The notes below the pieces were generated by a model. The model did no database searches and was not told where the DNA came from. It was given only the letters and a program-made list of their open reading frames with translations. From Uloborus plumipes (lineage: Eukaryota > Arthropoda > Arachnida > Araneae > Uloboridae), in NCBI GenBank assembly GCA_038373865.1, contig JAXGGA010003454.1, positions 31,001 through 95,000 of the forward strand: DNA of 64,000 nt, read 5' to 3'. Each line of letters opens with the position of its first letter. Position 1 is the first letter of the stretch. This document shows positions 35,790 through 46,344 of this stretch, one piece after another. The translations under genes and the position numbers were made by a program.

Positions 35790-37896
35790 TCATCATCTCT
35801 TCAAAGTAAATGATTTTCCTTCCATCAACGAAGCAGTAAAGTGTACATGTTAAGCAATATTTTAATTTACATTCAACTAAGAATGCAAAGTCTATTATTT
35901 ATCAAGCAGGGAATATACAATATACGCTTGGAACTCCAGAGGATAGGAGGAATCAAATACACTTCACTTGTTTCACCCACTCTATAAATGTAATTTAAAG
36001 AAAGAAAAAAATGTCCTGCTCTGAAAATTAAATGGTTTTCCCATTTCACTCGGAAACAAGAAAGTCCATTTAGAACCAAGTGAACCTATTTCCCGCATTC
36101 CAACATCTTTTTTTCAAACCTCAACAAATATATCCTGAATTAGTTTCCGCAGCAAATCGGTTCAGATATATACCTTTTTCGCATTTAATTTCTTTAAAAG
36201 TCAGTCTCATCTACGTAAAGAATAATTTTTAAAACGAAATTCATACCAAATAGATTCTTTTCATTTCTGATTAGGTAAAAGGAAACAAACTAATGAAGTA
36301 AGCAATAGTTTTCACAGCAATGGCTTTTTAGCTCTTGGTTGAGAAAATTTCTGTTTGCCAAAAAGTTAAGAGAGAGAGAGATAAAATTTTAGAAAAGAGA
36401 AATGAGAGGAGATGTAGGGGGATAAAGAAAATTCATTAAAAAAAAAGCTACTTTATATTTAACCTTTTTTTTTTATTTAGCGATTGCAAATTGCCATATT
36501 CTTTCATAGACATTAGTTTCATTTTTTCGATGTTAAAGCCGCCTACATATCGTCAGCTAATATTGTATTAATGCGAAAAATATTTGAGATATTGATCAAA
36601 AGATAAAAAAAGAAATATAAATAATCTTAAATATGTTTTTAAAATATTTTTCTCTTTTTGAGTGCAAGAATTTATAAGCAAGCCGTACATCTAAATAAGC
36701 TATTTATCAAAAATAAAATCATTTGTAGCACTTTCGTTTAGGTTTTAAGAAAAATTCCTATAACACTTTTTTTTTTTTCAAGTATAAGAGAGTAATATCA
36801 AAAATGTTACGTGAAAATTAAAATTTGTCATCACAAAAATCATTTGCACTATAAGTGCATTTCACTTTCACTCAGTCCTTCAGTCCTTCACTTGCGCCAT
36901 TGTTTCGTCTATGGGATACAGCATTTAGATTTTTTTAAACCTTATTTTGAATTTCTGGAATTTAAAAATCAAAACATATATCGGGAATCTCTGAAACTTC
37001 CTAGACTTTTAGCATTGCAAAAAATTAAGTTATGTTGGTTTCTTTTGTAGATCAAGAGGTTCGAGTTTTCCCTTAAACACTAGTGTCGAACTGTGTGTGG
37101 GTGGGTGTGTGTGCAAAAAAAAGCTTTTAAAGTGATCAAATCAAATATTTTTTTTAACGGGATCTATGACAAAAACTCCGTCAAGTTGAGTTTAAACGAA
37201 ACAAATGCGCCTTTCAATCCAGGTTAATGAAATGCCTTACATTTTCCTGTAGATGCTGATTTCTTTCTTAATTTTTTGAAGTGTTCGAGCTTGAATAAAA
37301 CAAAAAAAAAATTAATAAAAAAAACGGCAGGAGGATAAGGTGTCTTGCAGAGTTCTTTCTATGGCAGAGATCTTTAGAGCAAAGAAAAATTTATTCGAAT
37401 CTGACTATTTCCCTAAATATTATTTGCAAACAGACTGCTAGACTTAAATTTTCCCATTTCAAAACTGTACTCCCATACATACTTTTAAAACTTTTTAATA
37501 TTTATTTCATTATTGAAGTTTTTTCGGATATTTAGTAATACATGAAGTGCTTCATGCTTTTCTATTACAACTTTTAGTAGGAAGTACGTTAGAAATAGTG
37601 TTCAAATGCAATTTCTTGTTTTGTGCACTATTAAAGCAGAAAGAGTAAGTGTTTTACATTAGTTTGGTCCTTACCTGTGTTACGAACTAGGGTTGACAAG
37701 TGGTTCATGACCGGGGTTAAGGCAAAATCACTCCCTCTCCCTTCCTGCTCTGGTCTGTGACCCTGTTTTTTTCTTGTTTTACTATTTCCAAAATTTCATT
37801 CCTACATGTTTTTGTTGAATATGCGTTATGCGACTCAGATAAAAATTGCTTTTTTAAAAAAGTGACTTTTGTCATGTATTTTTTAGCCGACAAGCT
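35790..37896. other. AT-rich sequence, no gene seen
   Basis: Two kilobases with a GA run (36370-36380) and a GTGTGTGG patch (37091-37112). No coding or mobile signal. Confidence 0.55.
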
Positions 37897-37904
37897 ATCA
37901 ATCA

Positions 37905-38065
37905 CAGGCCCGTCATTTAGGAGGGCAGGGGGGTCAATTCCCCCCTGGCTTTGAGAAATCAATGTATTGACATATAAGTGGGCGTGGTTTTTCATGTTTT
38001 CCGATGAAATTGCATTGCGTTTGGACCCTTTGCCCCTTCTCGAAAAACTTGAAATGACGGCCCTG
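37905..38065. mobile_element. 161-bp hAT-like MITE
   Basis: CAGGCCCGTCATTT at the left faces AAATGACGGCCCTG at the right (one change). The 8-bp flanks ATCAATCA (37897-37904) and ATGAATCA (38066-38073) differ at one base. A G-run then a C-run occupy the left half. The frames 37717-37995 and 37934-38122 are incidental. Confidence 0.85.
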
Positions 38066-38207
38066 ATGAATCACAAAATCTCTCCATTCACAGAAAATGC
38101 AAAGAGCAAAAACAAAAAGCAAACGATAAAATTTTGAAAGTTTTCATATTCAAATTCTATTAAATTAGGAATCTGCTTAGTTCAAGCAGACGTTTTGATT
38201 GCAATTC

Positions 38208-38439
38208 TGCCGTGATAAGCACAAAAGTCATATCTGCACTGCACTTAAAAAAATTTTGTTATTGTCACCAGATGGTTGTTTGTAGTGTATTTGCCGTGGT
38301 GGTTTGCCGTGGTACCATGTTTTGTGGTCATCTGAGAACGGCAATTTTTTTTTTTTAATCTAAAAAATTACCTCCTGAATCAAATACATGGAGGCGTAGA
38401 ACCTTGTCTGCAGGTACCACTTTTGCGCTTATCACGGCA
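38208..38439. mobile_element. MITE-like inverted-repeat unit, TGCCGTGATAAGC ends
   Basis: TGCCGTGATAAGCACAAAAG (38208-38227) faces its complement with one change at 38419-38439. Total length is 232 bp. Inside is a TGCCGTGGT word repeated at 38291 and 38304. No target duplication was found, so mobility is inferred only from the ends. Confidence 0.6.
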
Positions 38440-38559
38440 CAGCTGTCTTGCCAATGTGATTTTTATAGTTATTTCTGCGTTTAGCATTGTTTCTATAATT
38501 TACCCCATCTATCTCTCTTTTTAAATCTTACTCCTGTTCATGGGATTTGAGATGGATGG

Positions 38560-39000
38560 AATTTTGAAATCGAGAGTGAGAGCTTCACCTCCGAGTCCAA
38601 AGATGGCGCTGGAGGAGAGAAGGTGATTCCTCTCCGAAGAAAGCGAGTGTTTCGGAAGATTTCGGGTTGCAACTTGCGGTTTTGACATCCCCCTGTCCAG
38701 GGTTCTGTATTTAACGCGGTGGAAAATATGCGAAATTAATCTTCGTTTCGAAAAGCACGTTTAATTTGCGTTTGTCACCGCGCCGGATACTGACGATGAC
38801 GGTAATGACGTGGCGAAGGGAATCGCGAAACTTGTTCATGAAGAAAATCGACACGAGTGAAGGAATGGACGGGAGAGACACACACACACAAACAGAACAC
38901 TCACTCCCTTCCTCCTCCTCCTCCCAGAGCTAAGGAATTGCTCAATCTTGGTGCTCCTGCCTTTGAAGGCACGCTCTCAAATCGTTAAAAGTTGTCGGGA
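38560..39000. other. GC-rich island with YY1/Pho-like word
   Basis: Contains CCAAAGATGGCGCTGG (about 38599-38614), similar to the AAAATGGCGGC word at the window start, and several CpG clusters (38780-38830). A CA run lies at 38878-38890 and a CCTCCTCCTCC run at 38911-38923. The 83-codon frame 39000-39251 directly after it starts with a short hydrophobic stretch and a glycine run, but shows no known motif. Confidence 0.45.
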
Positions 39001-39251
39001 TGTTTGCATTCGTTTGTCTCGCGTGTATGATGCCTGTGTGTATAGGTGGGGGAGGGGGGGGCATCATCGGGATCTTCTCTCCGGTAGCTTCTGGTATGTT
39101 TAAAAGACTTGTGAAGGTAGTATTAGTAAGAGAAACGAAGAAAGTGGTGAAGGCGCACTTAACGCCGACGGAAATAGTTACGGAGCAATTCGGGATTAAA
39201 GATGTAACTGGTTTGAGACAGGGCTCGTTTGGAGTTTTAGGATTCGTTTGA

Positions 39252-39669
39252 AGGAGCTAAATGCACATATTATTTCATGTTTCATCGCTTAGATTCTTCG
39301 TTCTCTAAATCACGTTCAAACCGACCTTTGAGTAGGTAGAAGATTTTAATCTCTAGTAATGTAGGGGAAATTTTTTGTGCTCTATCCCAGGCTAGAAGAT
39401 TGCTTCTAATGGGTACGTTGAAATACTTTCTGTATGCCCCAGATTACACTATTTTGTTATTTTAAATGTAGCGTAACTGGTGCAATATGTAAATGTCTTT
39501 CGTCAAAAAAAAAAAAAACCTGATGTTCAAGAGATGTGTCAACATAACAACTTCAGATAAGGATAATGTAATACTTTAAAGGGGAATCAATACTTTTACT
39601 GATATAAAAAGTTTACTTACCTTTTGTTTCAAATCATAACTATCTATCTGCAAGAGAAAAATAAAGACA
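39252..39669. other. AT-rich sequence, no gene seen
   Basis: Poly-A at 39505-39518; nothing recognised. Confidence 0.5.
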
Positions 39670-39671
39670 TA

Positions 39672-40072
39672 GACTGTAAAAAATACATGTTGATTTTACA
39701 GTCAAATACAGCTAATTCTATAGTAATAAACTGTAAAAAAATGTTTTTTTTTTACAGTAATAAACAGTAAAACTGCTGTTTCAGAGTAATAAACTAAAAT
39801 TGCTTACTTTACAGTTTATTACTGTGCATTTTATAATTTTAAACTGGAACCTCAGCTGCCAGTATTATACTGTTGTTTTTACAGTTTAATACAGCTCATT
39901 TTGTGGAAATAAAATGTAAAATTGTGGTAATAAACCGTAGAACTGTTGCTTTAAAGTAAAAAAATTTAAGATTGCTAATTTTACAGTTTAGTGCAGTACA
40001 TTTTATAGTTTTAAACTGGAACCTCGGCTTCCAGTATTATATTGTAAAAACAAGAGTCTATTTTTTGCAATG
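39672..40072. mobile_element. dimeric MITE of the CACTGTAAAAAAT family
   Basis: Left end GACTGTAAAAAATA and right end TATTTTTTGCAATG are imperfect inverted repeats, with TA on both sides. The body repeats itself: ACAGTTTATTACTGT..TTTTA, then TTTAAACTGGAACCTC.GC and a GCCAGTATTAT word, occur twice about 190 bp apart, so this is a tandem dimer. The element at 61667-61926 is a relative with one such body. Confidence 0.7.
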
Positions 40073-40074
40073 TA

Positions 40075-40984
40075 GAGTCATGAAAACCATTTTGATGATA
40101 GCTATGCTATAGACACTTGAGATTATTACCAGAATTCTTCGCTTTGGAAAAAATAATTACTAACTCAAATGTTTCAACGTGCCCATCTCACCCTTACTTG
40201 AGGTCACTCAAGAAGAAAAGGATTAGTAGATGATCACGGATAGTTTGAATATTCATAAAGCGTTTCTTAATTCAACGTTTCTTAATTACATCATAAATTT
40301 CATGATCAGAAGTGGTAAATTTAAGTTAAAAAAGGCACGGACTGGGTGGAGAACCCGCCCAGCGAATATTGATTCTTTTTGTTTTGATTTTCTTTAAAAA
40401 ATGATGAGCACTTAGAAATAAATTTTGGATTTTGGGAAAATAAGTTGTTTCTAACCTATCCTTCTCCACCTAATACCCCCCCCCCCAATTATTTTATAAT
40501 TAAAGGTCGGCATATAGTAATAAAAGGAACCAAGGTATAATAATAATTCTTTTTTTTTTATCACTGAGAATCTCTTTTCAATGGTTCTTTTAATACTTGA
40601 TAAGTGTCGAAACTACTTACCAAAAGAAGAAACCGAATCTGATTCACAAACAATCTTTTGAAGACCTCTTTGATTCACGCATATCGTGTAATTATGATAG
40701 TCCATAAATGATGGCTCTTTTAGCAAATTCACCCCTTTTCCCCCTTTGTCACAAAAGTGTCCCACTTCACCCCATGTCACTGCCCTTGTCACATGATACG
40801 CCGATTTTTATAAGCATGGTTATAAAAAAAGTCACTTTCCACTTCTTTTACCTCTACCGCCCTCTCATCACAAACTACCATAGTTTCATGCCCCCCTCCC
40901 CCTTACTTCTCAAAGCGTGGCATAATTTTTATACAACCCACATACAGTATTAATGTTTTTATATCTGAATTAATTTTATTTAAA
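40075..40984. other. AT-rich sequence, no gene seen
   Basis: C-run at 40478-40487 and a C/CT-rich patch 40725-40915. The 81-codon frame 40708-40953 is a translation of that patch, without a domain. Confidence 0.5.
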
Positions 40985-40986
40985 TA

Positions 40987-42411
40987 CACTGCTCGACATT
41001 GAAAATGCAACACCAAGAAGGAGTGGTCAGAAATTCATGCAGATTTTACCGTAGACGCACGTGACTGAGTTATGCAAATGATATGAAATGCGCAGCTCTC
41101 CGACGCACGTGAAGTAAGATATAAGAGAATGAAGTTGAAAAGTGGGCTATGTTCATGTTGGTTTTTCTGCCAGACTAATTATCAGAGAAATTTTTTTTTT
41201 GTCTCGAAGGATACGTGTGATAGGACGAAATGCCACGCCGTCCTCAACGAAGACACTTCCAGCATATAGACGACTTTACAAGGGGTATGGTGATCGGACT
41301 GAGAAGGGGAGGTTGGTCTATACGTCAAATTGCAGCTGATACCCACATGGATGCAAGCACTGTGCATCGGCTCTGTCGGAGATGGTTGGAAAGAGGAAAT
41401 GTAGCCACATTGAGGGGTGCAGGTGCAGCCAGAGTGACGTCCAGACCGCTTGGATCGACGGATTCACCGACAAGCTGTGGCGGACCCGCAAGTCACTTGT
41501 ACGTCGATTCTGCAGCACGTGCAAGGTACCCTGGATGTTTCCTGTGTCGACCAGAACCATTTCCCGTCGACTGGTTGCACGTGACCTGCAATCACGGCGC
41601 CCGCTAAGAAGAGTGCCATTGACCTCACAGCACAGACTCCAACGTTTGGAATGGTGCCGGACCAGAGCGACGTGGATGGCAGAATGGCAAACCGTAGTGT
41701 TTTCAGATGAATCCCGCTTCTGTTTTGTCCAGCGATAGTCATCGCATACGTGTGTGACGTCGACGTGGAGAAAGGTCAAATCCCGCAGTAACTGTGGAAC
41801 GCCCCACAGCGTGACAACGTGGCATAATGGTTTGGGGCGCTATTGCATACAATTCCGTATCACCTCTAGTTCGTATTCGGGTTACTATGACGGCCCAACG
41901 ATATGTAGATAATGTACTGCGGCCGGTGGCAATCCCCTACCTTCAGGGTCTGCCAAATGCAATTTTTTCAACAGGATAACGCCCAGCCTCACAGTGCTCG
42001 AATCAGCCAACATGCTCTACGAGGTGTACAGATGGTTTTCCTGGCCACCATACTCTCCTGGCTTGTCACCAATCGAACATGTGTGGGACGTGATTGGACG
42101 CCGTTTGCAGAACCTGGCACTGCCTCGTTCAGAGGACGAACTGTGGCAAATGGTTGAAAGGGAATGGAGTGGCATCCCTCAGTACACCATCCGCAGGCTT
42201 ATTGACTCCATGACTAGACGTGTTTCTTCGTGCATCGCTGTCCGCGGTGGTCCTACTTCTTACTGAGCCGACGCCGTCCTCGCTCTAAATTTTGCTTATT
42301 TATTTTGAAATAAATATCACTTATTGTTCCATGCTGTCTCTGTCTTCTTACCAAATTTCATCAATTTCTGACCACTCCTTCTTGGTGTTGCATTTTCAAT
42401 GTCGAGCAGTG
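40987..42411 (+). mobile_element. Tc1-like transposon, transposase dead
   Basis: Perfect 49-bp terminal inverted repeats begin CACTGCTCGACATTGAAAAT on the left and are mirrored at the right end, flanked by TA (40985-40986, 42412-42413). The total of 1425 bp is normal for a Tc1 element. The internal transposase is full length but frameshifted and carries stops. Perfect ends with a broken gene suggest the ends could still be used by a related active transposase. Confidence 0.95.
41230..42266 (+). pseudogene. Tc1-family transposase pseudogene
   Basis: Begins MPRRPQRRHFQHIDDFTRGM with the two helix-turn-helix units of a Tc1 DNA-binding domain (ending about 41400). The catalytic domain is read by changing frames. 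It shows VVFSDESRFCF with the first D at 41706-41708, FQQDNAQPHSAR with the second D at 41975-41977, and YSPGLSPIEHVWD with E at 42075-42077; the end is RGGPTSY. Frames change at about 41430, 41543, 41735 and 42025, and in-frame stops occur near 41753 and 41812. The enzyme would cut and join DNA at TA sites if intact; here it cannot be made. It is close to the Tcb1/Tcb2-type proteins common in arthropods. Confidence 0.93.
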
Positions 42412-42413
42412 TA

Positions 42414-43120
42414 TGTGTATAGACAGAGAGAAACTCTGAATGTAACACCATGTTCAAGACCGTTGAATTTAATTTTGGAGAGCATGACTTTCATATATGA
42501 GCTAGCAGAACGACAAGCTTTATTCTTTTTCAATGTTTATTCCTCCACCGTGATGGTTCTTCAGCAAGTATCAACTATGCAGGAGGAAATGAATAGTTTG
42601 AGAGCTGAGAAAAATTAAGTGAAACTGTGTCAATATTCTATATATCCAAATCCTTTCAATTTTCTCTGTCATAAATCACCTATTCTCCACTCTGGAGGAA
42701 TCCCATCATAACTGAAAGCTGTTCATTTATTGCAGGTAACATAGCAAAATAGAATCGTTTTCTTGTTGGCAAAAATTGAAACGAAGAGAAAATTGATTTC
42801 TAACCTGTCTAAAATTGCTGGTTTCATTAGGTTAAGTGATGCAGGTCATTTTTTAAACAAGAAATAAAAATGATAATTTTAATTAGTCGAATTTTTCCTT
42901 GGCTTTAGTATTTGAACATACTGAGAAGATAAACTAAAAAATTAGAAAAACCTGACAGAATTAGGGGTTTCTTTTCTATTATGATAAAAGCAATTTAAAT
43001 TTTTAAAGCAAATGTTTTTGAATCATTTATCCTATACCATCCTCTCCTCTTGTGTTTAACATCGAAAAGTACATTTATTTAGTCTAACACTAAGAAAAAC
43101 TCCAGTTCTTTCGCTCTCCA
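42414..43120. other. AT-rich sequence, no gene seen
   Basis: A 108-codon frame (42292-42618) starts inside the Tc1 right end and runs out of it, so it is chance. Confidence 0.5.
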
Positions 43121-44210
43121 CTTTGCTTTATCCGTAGAAGAAAATTTTGCGAGTCGCATTCGATATCTTTATTGAAGTGGAAAAAACTACCGAGCATCCG
43201 ATTGTCTTTCCAACTCTCCACCGTCCCACACCGAAAAGAAGAAAAGGAAGTAAAGAAGAGTACCTCCGTACTGCCCGACAGACGAACATACTGTGTGACA
43301 AGCGGTTAAAGGGAGGTTTGACAAGTTTCGAAGACTCGGAGGGGGTTGAAAAAATATATAGAAGATCTCCAAAGCTCGGACGTCACTCCACAAAAGACGA
43401 CGACCACGGGAACGGGTTAAAGTAAAGATGACAAGTCGGGATGACATATCTCCGGCGACAAATGACGTGAAAGGAAAGGATGGTCGAGGAGGGGGAGATT
43501 TTTAGCGCCCCTGTGTACGTGGGGCGGAGGGAGGGTTGTTGTCGAGAAAAGCATCGTCTGCTGCAGATGGACTGGGGCGGTCCGGCTCAGATGAGGTCGG
43601 CTGTCATTCGCCATCGGCCCGTAATCCTTCAGGGCAGTCTGCGTGTGACACTTTCGACGGTTTCCGACGATTAGGATGACAAGGGGGAACCCGGATGAAA
43701 GTGACGTTCGACTGCCCCCGAAAAGGAACACCGAACGAACGAGAGAGAGAGAGATCATTGATGTTCCAAGGAAAAGTCGGGCGCTTGGGAATGACAGATA
43801 TTCTCTCTCTCGTGCGGGCGATCTTCGCTTTTGTAGGGCGGCCCCTTTTGTCCTGATAAAACTGTTTTGTGGTGCGCCCCGCGCCCTTAGAAATGACCGG
43901 ACAATGAGGGACCCCCTTGTTCATTACGTGTTCGTGCACGTCCCGGGCGAAGTCCGGACTCCGGAAAATTTCAATTAAAAATGCCATTGGAGGATGGGGT
44001 TCCACTCGTCTGTGCGGGCGAAATGGAGTGAGCACAAGGGCTCCATCGTCCACGGATCATAATTCAAACAAAGTCTGCTAAGCGGCCGGCCTCTTTCTTG
44101 TCGGGGAGTGCAGCGCTAATCAACAAAGATGTTGGAAATTGGACTGAGATGCGTCGCTGAAGTACTCAACAAACGGTCGGTTGACTAATGTCTTGCTGGG
44201 TTCGACTACA
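43121..44210. other. largest GC/CpG-rich island (1.1 kb)
   Basis: The longest G/C-rich block in the window. It holds many CpGs, GAGAGAGAGA (43741-43753) and CTCTCTCTC (43801-43809) on either side of 43770, and the pair GCTAATCAACAAAGATG (about 44114-44131), where AACAAAG fits a SOX-type site. Long frames on both strands (43147-43425, 43604-44053, 43676-43978) overlap each other and none has a known domain. It could be a promoter/CpG-rich regulatory region or hold an unrecognised 5' exon. Confidence 0.45.
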
Positions 44211-44817
44211 ATACGTTCTTATTCCTGCTTTTCTCTAATTATGCATCAAACTCGGTTGTGAATTAACATTAATTGAAATAAGTGCGACCGCATTCTTTAC
44301 TTCTGACGCATGGTACGATAACACAGGCCAACGATGAAAAAACTTTTTTAATGAAAATACCTTATTCTTATGTTGTTTAGGTTGCTGAATCCAAATATGA
44401 TGCTTAAAAAGTTGTATCACCCACCATTTATTCACATTTTATAGTTACATTCATGAAATAAAGAAACATTTTTAGAATTTAACAGCTTTTTCATAGTTAA
44501 GATAACATGAAAAAATAGGTCTAATGAACAAAGATGATGTTGGCAGCACTGCTGAAACACATGCTACAACATGATGGGGGATTACTGTTGGTCACTTCAC
44601 CGGGAAGTTCAGCAAGCTATTCATCGCAGGAAAAGCTACACAAGAAGCTTCAAGGAAAAAAGGGAAAGAAAATATAAAGCAATTCCAGTTGACAAGTGAA
44701 CCTTGTATCATCACATAAAATTACTATTCCAAGTATTTTACTGTAAATACAAACCATTTTTACGATTCTACAGTGTTTCATTGATTTCCCTATATACTGT
44801 AAATGGGTATTAGACTA
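44211..44817. other. AT-rich sequence with scrap of CACTGTAAA family
   Basis: Around 44730-44810, words such as TTTTACTGTAAATAC, TCTACAGTGTTTC and ATACTGTAAATGGG look like worn ends of the CACTGTAAAAA MITE family. No complete element. Confidence 0.4.
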
Positions 44818-44819
44818 TA

Positions 44820-45470
44820 CAGGGTGTCCACTCCAATCGTGGACCAAAAGCTAATTTCTAAACCGTTAGAGATAAGCATATAGTTTATTTAGGAAAAAAT
44901 CTCCAAATTATGAAAGGAATTTTGGGTCTATTCAATGTTTTTCAAAAAATCAAATTTTGAAAGAGTTACGAAATTTAAATTTTTATACAGCCCCCCAGTC
45001 CTATCAATCATATTTAGTAAAACATTCTTGACACTGTAACGTTTAAAACTAAAAAAAAATCACTCTTCTACCACAAAAATTGACCGAGTTATGACGTTTT
45101 GAAAAATCAAGATTTTGAAGGATTTCGCATACGGTCCCTTAAGCGATCTCTCGATGACGTCATGAAATAATGCAAAATCTTGATTTTTCAAAACGTCATA
45201 ACTCGGTCAATTTTTGTGGTAGAAGAGTGATTTTTTTTTAGTTTTAAACGTTACAGTGTCAAGAATGTTTTACTAAATATGATTGATAGGACTGGGGGGC
45301 TGTATAAAAATTTAAATTTCGTAACTCTTTCAAAATTTGATTTTTTGAAAAACATTGAATAGACCCAAAATTCCTTTCATAATTTGGAGATTTTTTCCTA
45401 AATAAACTATATGCTTATCTCTAACGGTTTAGAAATTAGCTATTGGTCCACGATTGGAGTGGACACCCTG
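44820..45470. mobile_element. near-perfect hairpin (foldback) MITE
   Basis: Two 298-bp arms (44820-45117 and 45173-45470) are complementary with one mismatch that I could find. They surround a 55-bp loop and sit between TA dinucleotides (44818-44819, 45471-45472). The arms start CAGGGTGTCCACTCCAATCG. A TGACGTCA palindrome lies in the loop (45155-45162). There is no protein. Ends and TA duplication fit a Tc1/mariner-driven MITE. Such high arm identity implies a recent insertion or arm-to-arm correction, and a transcript through it would form a long double-stranded RNA. Confidence 0.92.
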
Positions 45471-45621
45471 TATAATAAAATACATTTTGCTTGGAAACTA
45501 AGGGTGATACATAAAAACTACAAGCAGATTTGGATTCAGCACATAAAAATCTATCAAGATCAGCTATTAAAATTAAAACAGTTTTCAAAAAGGTTTTTTT
45601 TGTTGGCCTGTGTAATTAATG

Positions 45622-45992
45622 TGGTCTTTAACTTCTTTAAGGGACACCTCTATTTAAAAACCAGTTTTTTCGTTCCCAGTCCCTTTGCATAGGGACCTCT
45701 ATCTATAACCCTTTGAGTAGGGGAAGCTATTTAAGGGACAGTCACAGAGAAAAATGACAAATTCATGTATGAACTACGTTGCTGTATTGCATCATTCCAT
45801 ACACAGGAAATATTGCATTTATTGAAATTCAATTATCACTTTTTGTCTAAAAATTACCTTCTAATTCTATCTAAGCATACTTTTTCCTTTTATCGGCTTA
45901 TTCATATATGTTCAGATCTGATGGATAGCATCACTGTACAGTCCATGGCAAGCTTTTCATAAAAAAACTTGAAATGTTATTACACTGTTATA
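45622..45992. mobile_element. probable left end of a Tigger-like relic
   Basis: ACTTCTTTAAGGGACACCTC and the following AGGGACCTCTATCTATAACC (near 45700) resemble the Tigger-type end at 50285-50389 read inward (AACCTCTCAATAAGAGACAC). If they are a pair, the element spanned 45622-50389 and the two Tc1/mariner elements between them were inserted into it, leaving about 0.6 kb of original element. The outermost bases do not match well, so this is tentative. Confidence 0.35.
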
Positions 45993-46344
45993 CAGCGCGT
46001 CTCGAAATGATAGGTCCACCCTTATTTTTCAAAATTTCGACTCTTAATTGAGAATAAAAATCACTTTTTTTTGACAGTGATTATATATCTGTAATTGTTA
46101 AAACTATGTTTGATGAAATTTCTCAAAAAATGAATCATTTCTTCTTATTTGATGCAAATTTTCATTTTCAGACCGTTTCAAAAAGATAGGTCCACATTCA
46201 GAAATTTTGCTCCAACCACGTTTATTTCCAAAAATTTGCATAAGTATCGTTGCTTAGTCTTACTACGGGATTATGCTTGCTGCTGTGGAGGTATTTAAAC
46301 AGATTTGAACAGCACTTTGTAGTCAAACAAAACGGGTTGTCGTT

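Noticed and set aside
43604..44053. 149-codon minus frame as a gene
   Set aside because: Overlaps open frames on the other strand in a GC-rich island where stops are rare; no motif.
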